This document shows positions 20,001-28,500 of a DNA stretch of 64,000 bases, piece after piece. The translations under genes were made by a program, and so were the position numbers. Each line of letters starts with the position of its first letter. Position 1 is the stretch's first letter. Source of the DNA: Candidozyma auris (lineage: Eukaryota > Ascomycota > Pichiomycetes > Serinales > Metschnikowiaceae). Below the pieces are notes generated by a model. It made no database searches. It was not told where the DNA came from and saw nothing but the letters and a program-made list of their open reading frames with translations. The DNA is taken from contig NC_072813.1 of assembly GCF_003013715.1 (NCBI RefSeq), positions 1,116,001 to 1,180,000 on the forward strand. The letters are read 5' to 3'.

Positions 20001-20076
20001 ATCCTCCAAACCAAACAGCCCCGCAGTTATTAAGTCTCCGGTGGCTCGTTCCAAAACGGCTAAGAATAGCCTGTAA
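17050..20076 (+). CDS. DAL81: Zn2Cys6 transcription factor, Dal81/TamA type (nitrogen regulation)
   Basis: A 1008-residue zinc-cluster regulator. An acidic N-terminus is followed by a glutamine tract (residues 114-131). The binuclear cluster is C146-x2-C149-x6-C156-x8-C165-x2-C168-x6-C175, then basic KKRRL. A fungal-specific regulatory domain runs from about residue 350 to 720 (YFRIIHPSYPILHKKVF, AIQWWDYDPQ, DKWLSLKHSRPSHI). The tail is Ser/Gln/Asn-rich and disordered. The cluster spacing and these regulatory-domain blocks match Dal81/Uga35 and filamentous-fungal TamA, which co-activate amino-acid permease, GABA, urea and allantoin genes with pathway-specific partners. Assignment among zinc-cluster paralogues is from remembered similarity. 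Confidence 0.78.
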   Translation: MNSEETQHTHTTEPPDPHANEDFALALGLGDNHTNGAHMDDLKDHQDYLDVQWDLNLILDANSDVLLTFDFHGHTPMPQAGTSFHGGVAGNLAPGSMNELLQSLVLQQQILHHQQQQQQLQQQQQQQQQQQPSSQETEKSKPRRPCDHCRRRKTKCVIIPGTNNCAQCESKSISCTYTQPPRRDDHEEPTLKKRRLNASDITKRNINGPSPQNRVPTPDQFSQQAQQNTNGYGIGGIVPPNVTIRDVQPVQDYSMMNNSLLKKTLSLQFPRLSFYIGPTSYLFDHNLLDIILAQNNPGEDDGGASARRANRVEQVNLSDTISLRRVGDKTQFILKDDQSPNSYQNMSNDVDAIEKFVAPHGQILIDLYFRIIHPSYPILHKKVFLEKYSRTHREFSAPLLAAVYALAIQWWDYDPQLNRFAKPNLEMMLKIALNNFMLEILKRPKLSAVQAGLLLLQCKHIFKEASVSSMSRHDAVANASASLNSSFSDSDFNEWVLCSQVVAMAEELGLALDCDKWKLPKWERGLRKRLAWAVFMEDKWLSLKHSRPSHIHEENWVVLELREEDFPEKAGDGDLKEGSSDINNGKKNFMNLVSLSQILAEILKSLYSMKAMKEITDINDVLLIAKPIQLKLRTWYHSLPVELQMSSVQPRKLCPNGYLQLSYFATELTLHRKIITIMYQMTVNKKPVPKELINVCRTAARTRLLASIEFVRDLKPEHIHSFWYSSASANFTLIGTFAALLFISSADKEEADFYKDQIFNYRWILKISSKGFVQVGDALSQLDLVLKHIPGLLIDDQPLVGPQGSTMDYNKLYEQQMRNPTRGDQSQYSGSPASQTNSGDGSLVQHSSRQPLQQSNRFSVPNAVNQQFKGGRPEQQFAGVTNGMTRPSSAQQQRGPGAVVASPYDSPQAFNTPGFSQSNSISRGSHVNNSPHNSQGFSPKEVVTQQRSMLGGNSPATSSGGEADRRQSAASHASDAAQNQRDNASSKPNSPAVIKSPVARSKTAKNSL
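17389..17442 (+). repeat. Glutamine-codon repeat in DAL81-type gene
   Basis: Eighteen consecutive codons, CAG or CAA except one CTA, encode a Gln tract just before the zinc cluster. Mixed CAG/CAA codons limit slippage, yet the length may vary between strains. Confidence 0.85.
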
Positions 20077-20207
20077 TCCGATTGTCAATCGGCTAACAGC
20101 CAACGTTGAACGAACTTCATTTCTTTGTCTACATTTGTATTACTACACGTTGTTCCTGACATCTTTCTTTTTTGTATTTGGTTATCAAAACCAAATTTTG
20201 CTTTTCT

Positions 20208-20772
20208 CTAATCAAATGGGGTCAAGTAGCTTTCAGCGATTACTCTAGCACGAGCGTTCAAAAACAATTTCATTTCACTGATTTCCTTGTCCACCTCTTC
20301 CATGAACTCAATGATAAAATCCACCAACTTATCTTTCAACATCTGCTCTGTGTGGAAGTTTGTGATCAAAAACGATATGTCGTATCCTTTTATGGGCACT
20401 CGCCTCAATATGAAGAAATTCTCAGCTCTTTGAGTCAAGAAGCGAGTGAACTGGTGCACCAATATCTGCTCAATCTCGTCCGCCTGTTTGATTTTGATTG
20501 AAACTCTTACGGAATTGATGGAAGGCTCGATTAAGATTCTCTCGTTCTCATTTCTGCAAATAGTGACAGGATTAAGGATAAGCTCTGGGTTGTGGCTGTT
20601 GTCGACCTCGATTTCCGGACGATTATGTCTTTCCACAAGTTGCGAGGAAAAATCTTCCAAGCAAATGGCCGCCGTCAATGATGTCCTCACTGCAGTCAAA
20701 TATGGCTTCAAGGATTGAGACTTTTGTTAGTAAGGGACACTAGAGCTATTTTGTTGACAATTGACATACCAT
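20208..20772 (-). CDS. ARC19: Arp2/3 complex subunit 4 (ARPC4), with one intron
   Basis: The continuous frame from 20711 encodes almost all of ARPC4, including [66 protein letters not shown] and [20 protein letters not shown]. The true N-terminus is restored by a 49-nt intron (20721-20769). Exon 1 is only the ATG (20770-20772), directly followed by GTATGT. TACTAAC lies at 20726-20732 and the acceptor AG at 20721-20722, then exon 2 begins TCT CAA TCC TTG AAG. The result starts [12 protein letters not shown], as in S. cerevisiae Arc19. The product is the core scaffold subunit of the actin-nucleating Arp2/3 complex in cortical patches. It converges on the DAL81-type gene. Confidence 0.93.
20721..20769 (-). 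other. ARC19 intron (49 nt)
   Basis: GTATGT directly after the initiator ATG, TACTAAC at 20726-20732, and acceptor AAAAG directly behind the branch heptamer. Splicing converts the open frame start to MSQSLKPYL. Confidence 0.9.
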
Positions 20773-20910
20773 CTTCGGGTTGGTGCTTGAGAACAGCGAT
20801 ACAACAGATGAAGTGAGGTCTTGATAATCCAGTTAGTTATATGCAGTCCCTCTCTTGCCATAGCACCCTTTGAGAGAAGCCCGATTCGGATAATTCAAGA
20901 GAGTTCATAA

Positions 20911-22788
20911 TCAGTAATTGATAAAAACAGGCCTTCTATTTTCGGGCTCTGCACGTGCCTTCTTCGCTTCACTCGTTTCGTATTCTGTTGCTGGCCGCTT
21001 CTTACTCAGCTTCTCATTTAGTAGCGCGGCAAGGCTGTGAACGCTTTCTTTCAATAGTTTCTTTAGTATGAAATTTCTTTCCTCAGGTGTGTCCTTGTAA
21101 ACTTTGGAGCTTGTTTTTGATATCTTATTAAAAATTGGAGCTTCTTGAAGTGTTTCCATCCACGACTCCAACTGATCGGGGTGCGACTTCACGGTGTAGG
21201 TACTATCCTTCTTTAGTATGACTGTCTTATCTGTAATTTCGCTCTTCTCGTCATCCGTGATAAGGATTAAAGAGATCTTGTCTAAGTTCTGATCTAGCCA
21301 TACGGCAAGGTCGTGTGCATTTTGATTAATAGAGCCTTCAATCTTGGCTCTGGCCCTTTGCATCTGGAGACTCTGTTCACGTACAAGCTGCTTGTAAATC
21401 ACCAGAATCTCGCCTTCGTCAGAGGTATCTCCCAAATCAAAGGCTTTGAGTCGATCATCTTGGAGTTGTGTCAATGTCTCAACAAAGCTGGCCAATGAGC
21501 TCAAAACTTTCTCGTAGTCAAAGGTGTCCAGATTAGCAGCTCTGTAGTCGTGTAAAGCAGCCTCGATGAGATCCTTCTTGACTTTGAGAACCTGACTTTT
21601 CTCATCAACAATATCCCAAAAAAGCTCAAGTGGAGTGGAACCGTTTCTACCGCAAATTTCAATGAAGGCATCTTCGTCCTCGAATTGTGGAAGGAGGTCT
21701 TCGAATAACGAGCCAGCATTGATCTTCAACTTCGTGATGAGAAGCTGTTTGAACGCTTCTCTTGCCTTGCGATCTGCCCTGTAATTCACCTTCTGTGCCT
21801 TTACCAATTGTTCCTTAATACTTTCTTTAACCTTGGGGTACACCTCCGACATGTACAACTCCAAAATATCGTGCTTCTTCAAAATAGCAAAGTGTTTATT
21901 GGCCTTAAACCTGGAATCGTTAAGAAGCTGGTCGTATAGTTTCTCCCACGTTAGCGTCTTGATATCTTGATTTAGAATGACTTGTTTCAAGTACGTTTCT
22001 AATTCTGTAAGTGCCTCATTTTTCTTCTGTTGTAATTTTAATTCCTTGTCCTTCACGAGATTATCAACGTACTCTGTGAAGATCTTCTTCAACTGACTAT
22101 CCTTGAGAACAGAAAGCTTGAAAATGGGGTTGTCTTCTTCGATCAACGTATTCTTGAGCGACTTCCATCGAGTGTACCTATGCAACTTACCATCCTTCTT
22201 GTAGCTGTCCAAGACCAGGATGAAATTGGACCTTGCCCTCTCTATCGCCTGAGTCTTATTGAGCGATTCCAGCTTAAGCTTGTTCACCAAATACTCATCG
22301 TAGAGCTGTTTCCTTTTCAGAGGATCAGACACCGCCCAATAGGCAGGGTTTCTCACAAACGTCTGAATCACCTTCTCGAAGGACCACGTAGAGTCCACCT
22401 TGGCCAGCTCCAACATGTCATTGAACAATTTGTGTGCCTCTTCCTCAGATACCCCGCTGTACTTTTCCAAGTCGCCAGTGTCTACCTCTTCCTTTGCGAG
22501 CTCGATGTCTCGCTCTGAGAGCGTCTCTTGATTCGGCTTCGTGTCCACCAGCTCCTCATCACGATTCACATCTTCCTCTTTTTTCTCTTCAAACCCCTCA
22601 GGCTTATCCCATGTCGTCTCTCCGGTAGCTTCATTATGGTAGTATTCTCTTCCATCTTCAGTCTTATAAGCTTTCCATACACCCAGGGGAAGACTTTCGG
22701 CTGGTTTTTCCCACGAAGTCTCGTGTGTCACCACATTGTAGAAGTATACTCGGCCCTGGTCGTCCTGCGCCTCTTGCCAAGTGCTCAT
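20911..22788 (-). CDS. PRP40: U1 snRNP splicing factor Prp40 (WW and FF domains)
   Basis: Two WW domains open the protein when the ATG at 22788 is used: W4/W26/P29 and W38/W60/P63. A charged linker and several FF repeats of about 60 residues follow (for example EAHKLFNDMLELAKVDSTW, SRFKANKHFAILKKHDILE, KAREAFKQLLITKLKINAG), then a basic tail ending near KKRPATEYETSEAKKARA. This is Prp40, which bridges the 5' splice site and branch point by binding Msl5/BBP and the polymerase tail. An in-frame ATG 37 codons upstream (22899) would add a Ser/Tyr-rich stretch unlike the family, so I prefer 22788 (625 aa). The long coiled FF region accounts for its Lys/Glu richness. Confidence 0.92.
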   Translation of the reverse strand: MSTWQEAQDDQGRVYFYNVVTHETSWEKPAESLPLGVWKAYKTEDGREYYHNEATGETTWDKPEGFEEKKEEDVNRDEELVDTKPNQETLSERDIELAKEEVDTGDLEKYSGVSEEEAHKLFNDMLELAKVDSTWSFEKVIQTFVRNPAYWAVSDPLKRKQLYDEYLVNKLKLESLNKTQAIERARSNFILVLDSYKKDGKLHRYTRWKSLKNTLIEEDNPIFKLSVLKDSQLKKIFTEYVDNLVKDKELKLQQKKNEALTELETYLKQVILNQDIKTLTWEKLYDQLLNDSRFKANKHFAILKKHDILELYMSEVYPKVKESIKEQLVKAQKVNYRADRKAREAFKQLLITKLKINAGSLFEDLLPQFEDEDAFIEICGRNGSTPLELFWDIVDEKSQVLKVKKDLIEAALHDYRAANLDTFDYEKVLSSLASFVETLTQLQDDRLKAFDLGDTSDEGEILVIYKQLVREQSLQMQRARAKIEGSINQNAHDLAVWLDQNLDKISLILITDDEKSEITDKTVILKKDSTYTVKSHPDQLESWMETLQEAPIFNKISKTSSKVYKDTPEERNFILKKLLKESVHSLAALLNEKLSKKRPATEYETSEAKKARAEPENRRPVFINY

Positions 22789-23343
22789 GTAGTGATTTGT
22801 ACTTGTATGTGTAGATTGAGATGGAGATGGGTAGATGTTTAAGTAGCGCGCAGAAGAATAGTAGAATACAATTGACGATGAGAGAAGTTGGCTTGACAAA
22901 AAGCAATTTTGATTCTTTTTGCTTGTTTCTTTATTTCTTTTTTTCGCTAATGAGGATTATCTTGCCATAGAATAGGCCACCCCGGAGGTGGAGATTATTC
23001 CACTACATCTATGCAACCTTTGATTGTTTGATATCCATGATCTCATATAGTCGCAAATCCTGTGAAACTGGAAGAGCATGAACTATCCAAATAAACTTAC
23101 AGAGTCAATAACTCGGCAATTCCGAGCAGTTCATCGATGTCTGTGAGCCATTGACGTAAAATAGGAGCCAAAAATGATTAAATGATTAACATAGCTCAAA
23201 TTTGCTTAAATGCTCATATTCACTTCATCAGGTTTATTAAGTCTGCATGAATTTTTTTATGACCCAACAAAGAAGCAATTGCATTTTTTGCATATTTTGG
23301 TATCTTGAACAAGTACATAATTAGTCCAGCAATTTACAACGGC
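22789..23343. other. Region between PRP40 and tRNA-Ser
   Basis: About 550 bp, AT-rich from 23160 to 23340. It would hold the PRP40 promoter on the left. I see no gene, no clear LTR next to the tRNA and no copy of the recurrent element. Confidence 0.5.
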
Positions 23344-23425
23344 GGCAACTTGTCCGAGCGGTTAAGGAGAAAGACTTGAAATCTTTTGGGCTTTGCCCGC
23401 GCAGGTTCGAATCCTGCAGTTGTCG
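23344..23425 (+). tRNA. tRNA-Ser (anticodon UGA)
   Basis: The 82-nt cloverleaf has acceptor arms GGCAACT (23344-23350) and AGTTGTC (23418-23424, one G-U pair) with G as discriminator. The anticodon stem AAAGA/TCTTT encloses the loop CTTGAAA, giving anticodon TGA. A long class-II variable arm (TTGGGCTTTGCCCGC) and the B box GGTTCGAATCC follow. It is nearly identical to known yeast tRNA-Ser(UGA). There is no intron. It decodes UCA. Confidence 0.96.
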
Positions 23426-23428
23426 TTA

Positions 23429-23434
23429 TTTTTT
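23429..23434 (+). terminator. RNA polymerase III terminator of tRNA-Ser
   Basis: A run of six T three bases after the tRNA end, a standard pol III termination signal. Confidence 0.8.
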
Positions 23435-23497
23435 CTCGTTCTTCCTTGCAGGTCTCACTGGCCCTCTCTTTTTGCAACCATTCTCAGCATCTACACT

Positions 23498-23533
23498 ATG
23501 AAGGTGACCTCCAAACGCTACTTTGAACAATGA
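23498..23533 (+). promoter_or_regulatory. 11-codon uORF overlapping the next start codon (ATGA)
   Basis: ATG at 23498 opens an 11-codon frame (MKVTSKRYFEQ) that ends in TGA at 23531-23533. The main ATG is at 23530-23532, so stop and start share bases as ATGA. This geometry can couple termination to re-initiation or repress the main frame. Whether the transcript includes this ATG is unknown; a relaxed TTTTTGCAACCA element lies at 23469-23480, only 18 bp upstream. Confidence 0.45.
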
Positions 23534-23967
23534 ATCAAAAATTGAGATATACCATATACCAGCTCAAGGCGATTCGCCATGAGTTCAGAGTCAATGTCGA
23601 CGACCCTCCTTTTATGGCTAAGACGGACCAGTGCCCTAGAATAGGGCCATTGTTGTACGGAGGGATGTTTCCACCAGGTTCTCGTATCATTAAGATCAGG
23701 CCTGGAGAGCGTCTTCCAAAAGGAGCTTTGCCTCTTCCGTTTCAAATTGAGGAGAAGCCTTCGAAAATGCTGTGTGCCGAGGTCAATGGCCAAGAAAAAC
23801 CTTTCGTTTACAACTTCAAGTATGCCCCGTTGTTCGAGCCCTACATGAGCGACAGCAGCGGCTCACCCAGGTTGAAGCCCCAACCAGAGAAAGAGTCTCT
23901 TGCAGGTTCTTGTACCGACTCTTCTACCGAGAGCATCCAGTTTCAGTTGCCAGCGCAGGGATGTTGA
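23530..23967 (+). CDS. Small protein of unknown function, possible eIF4E-binding type (145 aa)
   Basis: An intact frame between tRNA-Ser and POP8. The N-terminus reads KLRYTIYQLKAIRHEFRVN, reminiscent of the YTxxxLxxL/R opening of fungal eIF4E-binding proteins such as Caf20 and Eap1. However, the canonical Y-x4-L-hydrophobic motif is imperfect because Lys follows Leu. The middle is Pro/Lys-rich (RPGERLPKGALPLPF) and the end is Ser/Thr-rich and probably disordered. No other domain is visible. I regard it as a real small gene of uncertain function. A short uORF overlaps its start. Confidence 0.55.
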   Translation: MNQKLRYTIYQLKAIRHEFRVNVDDPPFMAKTDQCPRIGPLLYGGMFPPGSRIIKIRPGERLPKGALPLPFQIEEKPSKMLCAEVNGQEKPFVYNFKYAPLFEPYMSDSSGSPRLKPQPEKESLAGSCTDSSTESIQFQLPAQGC

Positions 23968-24346
23968 AGCCTGTCTTCGAAGGCATACTTATCCAGCAGC
24001 CAGAAATATAGAATTATGTGTAGGTATTGTTAAGCCTTAATTGGAGAAAATCAATATAACATGAATTTTTCTATTTTGAGCTTGCGGGAGATCTAGTCGA
24101 TCTGTGTATCGTCTAAACTTTAGGTGTTGAAGTAGATTTTGCGGCCGCTATGAAGGTTACTATACCCACCACCAATGGAGCAACTACTGCTTTTGTTCAG
24201 TATATGCTATTCATCAAGTTTTGTGAAATCAGAAGTAAAATTGTCCAGTGACTCTTTTTCATCACTCCACATTTGTTGCGTTGTGTGGGGATACAGCGTC
24301 TACAGTGATTGAGTCTCCTGCACTAAATTACGAACCAATATCACCC
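23968..24346 (+). other. Short intergenic region before POP8
   Basis: About 380 bp containing the POP8 promoter. An in-frame ATG at 24248 would extend POP8 by 33 residues without family similarity. Nothing else seen. Confidence 0.5.
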
Positions 24347-24791
24347 ATGGAAGCTGAAGTCCCCCCACAGTGGGAAAACCTCCATCTCTCAGTGTATGTT
24401 CGAGTCTTTCAGGCGTTGCAGTGCCTTTACTAACTTCAGAACTTGCGATCCGTCTTTGCAGCAGACGAGACCTCAGCTATATGAGAAGCTCAACATCGAT
24501 CTCCTCACTTGGAGAACTCTCATCACCAACGCCCTCGCTGACATGTATGGCATTGTAGGAGAGGCCAGGCATTTTGACATTTTGGCTAAGCAGCAGAAGA
24601 CGCCAGCTCTTGATGCTGTTATAAGAGTTATGCCTGAGGATAAAGACGTGTTCATCACCAGCTTGGCCAGCTACAACTTCTCACTTAGTGACCATTTGGG
24701 CCAGGAATATGATGTGACGGCTTCCATTACGGTCAAGAATTCCAGCCCGTATCTCGGGCTGCTTGTCACCTCGGAACTCGCCGATTTGTAG
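24347..24791 (+). CDS. POP8: RNase P / RNase MRP protein subunit Pop8, with one intron
   Basis: Exon 1 is 24347-24393, the intron 24394-24439 (46 nt), and exon 2 24440-24791, giving 132 residues (S. cerevisiae Pop8 has 133). The donor is GTATGT, the branch TACTAAC (24428-24434), and the acceptor CAG comes immediately after it. The spliced N-terminus reads WENLHLSVTCDPSL. Exon 2 carries NIDLLTWRTLITNAL, MYGIVGEARHFDIL and VIRVMPEDKDVFITSLASYN, colinear with Pop8. The protein is one of the small Alba-like subunits that assemble on the P3 region of RNase P and MRP RNA for tRNA and rRNA processing. The spliced form alone restores length and similarity. Confidence 0.87.
24394..24439 (+). other. 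POP8 intron (46 nt)
   Basis: GTATGT donor, TACTAAC branch site, and acceptor TTCAG starting right after the branch heptamer. The branch A to splice-junction distance is about six nucleotides, the same geometry as in ARC19. Confidence 0.85.
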
Positions 24792-25547
24792 CTCAAGGTA
24801 ACCAGTCTTATGTTATTTGAAGAAGGAACGGGGACTCAGTGTGTGGCTAGGTGCCCTCTGCACTCGATATCAAAAGTTTCTCACGATTTATTGATCGAGG
24901 TATTAGAATTTTTACTTCGTCGTCTTTTTGTCCTTAGATTGAATATTGAGTGGTGAATTGAGAAGAGAGAGATACAAATGCTACATCAATTCGGACCATC
25001 AGCTCTTGAACTGATGAGCCATATGCTCTAAAGTGTGAAAATAAAGGATTGTTCCGAAACGATGGTCTAAATAACATGTCCCTTCATCACCTACATTCTA
25101 TGTCCGGCAATTGCCAGCTGCCTCAAACTATAGCACCTTCTATACTCGACATCTAGGGACGCAGCGCTTGTCAAATAGTTCGTTCCATGGGTTATTGCTG
25201 CTTCCTCTCGTCGCTTATCATTGCAAATTAACAACATTCAAGCTCATACCAGATCTCCCCAGGATCGCCCCACCACCCGTTTTGTGCACGCTAAGTCGAA
25301 ATCCACAAACACATAACCAGTATAGCAAAATATGCACTAAACTCTCATCTCACAATATCACGAATCAGAATCAATCAGCTCTTCATCACCCACGGCTCTC
25401 CTACCTGGCTGCGAAATCGCACTTTACTGGAAGCGACCTCTTTCCTAGACAGTTTCCTGTACACTGCCTCTATCGAGAGAGCCACTCCCCATACTTTTAC
25501 CATCTTGCCAACTCCCACCTTTCTACATATATCGTTCGTTTAGTACC
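24792..25547 (+). other. Upstream region of VPS10
   Basis: About 750 bp. It contains a copy of the recurrent element at 25406-25417, 131 bp before the VPS10 ATG. A 148-codon frame (25111-25557) overlaps the VPS10 start out of frame and looks random (His/Ser/Pro-rich). No other gene seen. Confidence 0.5.
25406..25417 (+). promoter_or_regulatory. TGGCTGCGAAA(T) element, copy 4
   Basis: Core GGCTGCGAAA exact; the last base of the 12-mer is T. Lies 131 bp before the VPS10 ATG in the same orientation. Confidence 0.6.
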
Positions 25548-28500
25548 ATGCGCTTAGATTTGTTGCTCTGGATAGCAGCATTGACCCATGTGGTGGCGGC
25601 GTTCGACCCAAAAGTCCTGCTGACGAAGCTCGAGGGCGATACATATGACGTGCTATATTTCGACGATAGTACTCACATAATCTCCGCTAGAAGCGATGGT
25701 TTGTGGGCGTCGTTTGATGATGGAGCAAAGTGGCAGAATTTAAAAAAAGACGTGGAAGCGAAGGCATTGTCCTTCGATCCGAACGTGAAGGAACGGGCGT
25801 TTGCCTTCACCCATTCCACGAAACAGTATTATACTACGGATAAAGGTAAGACATGGAAGGAGTTCGAGTTGAAAAACCACGATGAAAGCGTTATTGTTAA
25901 CCAACAGCCACTCATCATCCATAATGTTGCTGACCCAAACTTGATTTTGTTTCAACTAGTCAGCTGCCAGAGATTAGTGAAGGGTTTTCCTGAAGATTGC
26001 AAGAAACAGTTTTTCTATACTGCCGACGGTCTAAAGCTGGTGAAAAAGCTTCCTGTGGACGCTGAACTGTGTGTCTTCGGTAAAGGCAGTACTGACTTTG
26101 CCTTTTCAGGCGATCCCAAAACTATATTCTGTGCCAAACACAAGCTCAATTCGTTTGGCCACGTAATGGAATCAAGCATAGTTAAAAGTTCAGACTTCTT
26201 CAAATCGGAAACTGAAATTTCAGATGCTGGCTTCAAGAGCGGAAGAATTCTTGACTTGCGGGTTGACGCTTCCTTCATGGTGGCCATGGTCCTGAGCGAC
26301 CGTTTCAATACAAAATCTCATATATCTTTGTTTGTTTCTAAAGACGGTGATGTTTTCGATAAGTCTAATCTCGATGTTGAGGTGAACCAAGGTGCTGTGA
26401 TGTTTTTGCCCTCTCTGAAGCTGGCTCTCTTTCTCGAAGTGGTGCAACTCCGTAGAAGGCTGTTCCCCGTAACCTCGGTATGGAGGTCAGACTCTCAAGG
26501 TATCAACTTCCAGAATATCGCGGACAAGACCCTGTACTTTGGAACCATCAAGCTCGAGAACTTCGATGGCGTTTGGTTCTCTGCATTCCTTAGGGAAACA
26601 GACTCTCAAGATGGTGGATTTTTCGGTGGTGGCAGAGGAGGAGTCAGGACATCCTTTACATCAAAAGTCTCCATCAATGACGGTCAGGATTGGCAACCAT
26701 TAAGACTCCTCGACGATGACAACTGCAAGATAGAGAACGGCTGTTCATTGAACTTAATCGACATTGCTACCGTTGATGGTATGGGCAAGTTCACTACGGG
26801 TCCTACTGCCAATATCATCATTGGTGTTGGAAACGCTGGTGACCCAAGTCAAAATGAGAAAGATTGGAAGACCTATGTCTCAAGAGACGGTGGTATTACT
26901 TGGACGAAAGCTATTGATGAGCCTTGTGCATTCGCTTATGGGGATCAGGGAAACATCATCTTTGCAATGTCTTTCCCCAGCATTCTGATGGAAGAGCCTT
27001 CAAGAACATACTACTACTCATTGGACCAAGGAAAGACATGGACCAAGGGCACGTTTGAGAATCCCTTTATCCCAATAACGCTCATAAGTACTTTAGACGG
27101 CACTGGCAAGAAATTTCTTGCAGCCGGACCTGATAGGGATCAAAAGGCTAGTTTTTTTGTTCTGGTTGACTTCTCTGATGCATTTGGAGGCACGAAGTGC
27201 AAAGAAAACGATCTCGAAAAGGTTTATGCTCGTGTAGTGAACGATGAGCCTTTATGTATCTACGGCCACAAAGAGAGTTTGTTGAGGAGGAAGCAAGACG
27301 CCAAATGTTTTGTCAGCAAGCTTTTTGAAGACATCAAAGTAAAAGAGGAGCCTTGTGAGTGCGTTGAGGCTGACTACGAATGTTCGAAATATTTTAGGTT
27401 GTCTCCCAAAGGTGCGTGTGTTCCTAATGATGAGAAAATCAAAGAGGTTTGCGCAGCTAAGAAGTTAAAGAAAATCAAATTAGCCGATAAGCAGTTGATG
27501 GCCGGTAATCTTTGCAAGGAGAACAAAAAAATTAATTTTATTCTGGAGGAAGAATTTGACTGCAACGCTTACAAAGATAAAGATGACTCTCAGAAAAAGG
27601 TCGTTGGAAGTGTGCCTCATGAGTTCGAAGGAAGACTTGCGCAATATTCTTATGTGAAGACTACCGATGACATGAACGAAAACCTTCTCGTAAGAACGTC
27701 AAATAACATGATGTATGCTTCCAATGACGGAGGTCTCTCTTTCAGGAAGATTCCAGTAAATGAGAAACTTGTGTGGTTCGCACTTGGTGCTACTCCAGGT
27801 TCGGCAATCTTGCTCACTGATAATCGTATCTTCTATCTATCAGATGACGGCGCTAATACTTTTAAGAAGCTTGAGGCACCTGGGAGACTTGCTCCAACTC
27901 GAGGTCTAAACCCGACATTTCATCCTACGGATGAAAAGGAGTTCATTTGGTACACATCAGAAGGCTGTGACCCTCAAATGAACCCAGAGTGTGAAGTCAC
28001 TGCTCATTACACAACTGATGGTGGTTTGTCATTTCAAAAACTAAGAAGCGGAATTCGCTTTTGTGACTACATCTCTTTAAACAATGACACCCTGTCCAAT
28101 CTCATTTATTGTCTCACTTCTGAAAAGAAACAAAAGTTAGTGTACACGGAGAATTACTTCAAGGAAACCGAACCCAAGGTCCTCTTCGATTACGTTGCCT
28201 CATATGCTGTCAAACCTAACTATGTCATTGTGGCCACAGTTCTCGAAGATCGTGAGGAAATGCGGGCAAAGGTCACCATGGATGGTAAGACTTTTGCAGA
28301 TGCTTCATTCCCCAAGGATTTTAAGGTGGAAGCGCAGACCGCATACAACATTCTTGATTCCTCAGATCATTCTATCTTTATGCATGTTACGACTGATTCT
28401 ACAAAGGATCGTGAACGTGGTGCATTACTCAAGTCCAACTCCAATGGAACGTTTTATGTTTTGTCGCTTAATGACGTTAATAGAGGGAAGATTGGATACG

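Noticed and set aside
25111..25557. 148-codon frame upstream of and overlapping VPS10
   Set aside because: Random-looking His/Ser/Pro composition, out of frame with and overlapping a certain gene start, and covering its promoter.
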